From NCBI GenBank assembly GCA_003973505.1, contig QNXT01000151.1, positions 1 through 5,327 on the forward strand: a stretch of DNA of 5,327 nucleotides, given 5' to 3'. The notes beneath the pieces were generated by a model, which made no database searches, was not told the DNA's origin, and saw only the letters and a list, made by a program, of their open reading frames with translations. Source of the DNA: Bacteroidota bacterium. Lineage in GTDB: Bacteria; Bacteroidota; Bacteroidia; Bacteroidales; UBA1556. The translations under genes and the position numbers were made by a program. Below, in pieces: positions 4,829 to 5,327 of this stretch (positions within the stretch are counted from its first letter, which is position 1; each line of letters opens with the position of its first letter).

Positions 4829-5327
4829 ATGATAATGAATTATAAAACCATAAACACGGAGGAAGCTTCAACGCGTGAGATTCAATCGATTCTTACCACC
4901 GCCATAGCTCCACGACCCATTGCTTTTGCAAGCACAGTGGATAAAGAGGGAAATCCCAATTTATCACCATTTAGTTTTTTTAATGCTTTTGGGGCCAACC
5001 CACCAATTTTGATTTTTTCGCCGGCAAGGCGAGGTAAAGATGGAACTACCAAGCATACTTTCGATAATATTAAGGAAGTGCCGGAAGTGGTGATTAATGT
5101 GGTGACCTATAATATTGTGGAGCAAATGAGTCTTTCGAGTGCCGACTACCCAAAAGGGGTAAATGAGTTTGAAAAGGCTGGTTTTACACCCATTCCCTCC
5201 GATGATATTCGTCCTTTTCGGGTGAAAGAATCGCCAGTGCAATTTGAATGCAAAGTGCAGCAGGTAATTGAAACCGGAACTGAGGGTGGTGCAGGTAATT
5301 TGGTGATTTGTCATATTACCAAGATTC
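4829..5327 (+). CDS. Flavin reductase family (DIM6/NTAB-like, FMN-binding) protein, N-terminal part
   Basis: An open frame begins directly after the fahA stop (TAA then ATG at 4829) and is still open at the window edge, giving 166 residues. A second ATG at 4835 (MNYKTINTEEASTREIQ) is an equally plausible start. Residues about 24-67 carry the family core: TTAIAPRPIAFASTVD, GNPNLSPFSFFNAF and NPPILIFSPARRG, which in flavin-reductase-like split-barrel proteins form the FMN-binding region. TTKHTFDNIKEVPEVVINVV and the later CKVQQVIE and GNLVICHITKI strands also fit. Members reduce flavin with NAD(P)H or bind FMN without a known substrate, acting in the cytoplasm. Abutment with fahA implies translational coupling and a shared transcript, but no step of the known homogentisate pathway needs a flavin reductase, so its substrate is unknown. 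The C-terminus lies outside the window. Confidence 0.88.
   Translation, partial: MIMNYKTINTEEASTREIQSILTTAIAPRPIAFASTVDKEGNPNLSPFSFFNAFGANPPILIFSPARRGKDGTTKHTFDNIKEVPEVVINVVTYNIVEQMSLSSADYPKGVNEFEKAGFTPIPSDDIRPFRVKESPVQFECKVQQVIETGTEGGAGNLVICHITKI

Noticed and set aside
4964..5314. Minus-strand reading frame of about 116 codons
   Set aside because: It is antisense to the flavin-reductase-family gene, whose conserved motifs clearly place the coding strand on plus.

Overview
The window looks like chromosomal DNA from a member of the Bacteroidota. The genes are AT-rich and have A-rich leaders without Shine-Dalgarno sequences. Two close matches to the Bacteroidota -7 promoter element (TAnnTTTG) lie just upstream of gene starts. 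The proteins also read like Bacteroidota versions of their families. I cannot fix the order or genus from this sequence alone.

Layout. Positions 1-431 (minus strand) hold the N-terminal part of a membrane-anchored TPR-type protein that runs off the left edge. Positions 432-790 are a divergent intergenic region with one outward -7 element on each side and two inverted repeats; the larger repeat lies directly upstream of the homogentisate dioxygenase promoter and is a candidate operator. From 791 to the right edge, four plus-strand genes form a tyrosine/homogentisate catabolic cluster: homogentisate 1,2-dioxygenase (791-1951), 4-hydroxyphenylpyruvate dioxygenase (1982-3079), fumarylacetoacetase (3560-4828) and a flavin-reductase-family flavoprotein (4829 to the edge, partial). 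The gap between the second and third genes (3080-3559) is filled mostly by three tandem copies of a structured non-coding repeat.

Pathway logic. 4-Hydroxyphenylpyruvate (from tyrosine transamination) is converted to homogentisate by HppD, ring-opened to maleylacetoacetate by HmgA, isomerised to fumarylacetoacetate, and split by FahA into fumarate and acetoacetate. The isomerase step (MaiA) is not encoded in the window. The fourth gene starts directly after the fahA stop codon, so it is almost certainly co-transcribed, but its role in the pathway is not evident from sequence.

Most unusual signal. The three repeat copies each carry a long imperfect hairpin, and two also carry two shorter ones. 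Between copies, three base pairs have changed on both sides so that pairing is kept (G-C/A-T and A-T/C-G in one stem, G-C/A-T in another). This argues that the element is maintained as folded RNA or single-stranded DNA, not as protein. Its position inside an apparent operon, ending 31 bases before the fahA start, makes a role in transcript processing or differential expression possible. An inert or once-mobile REP-like element is the simpler explanation.
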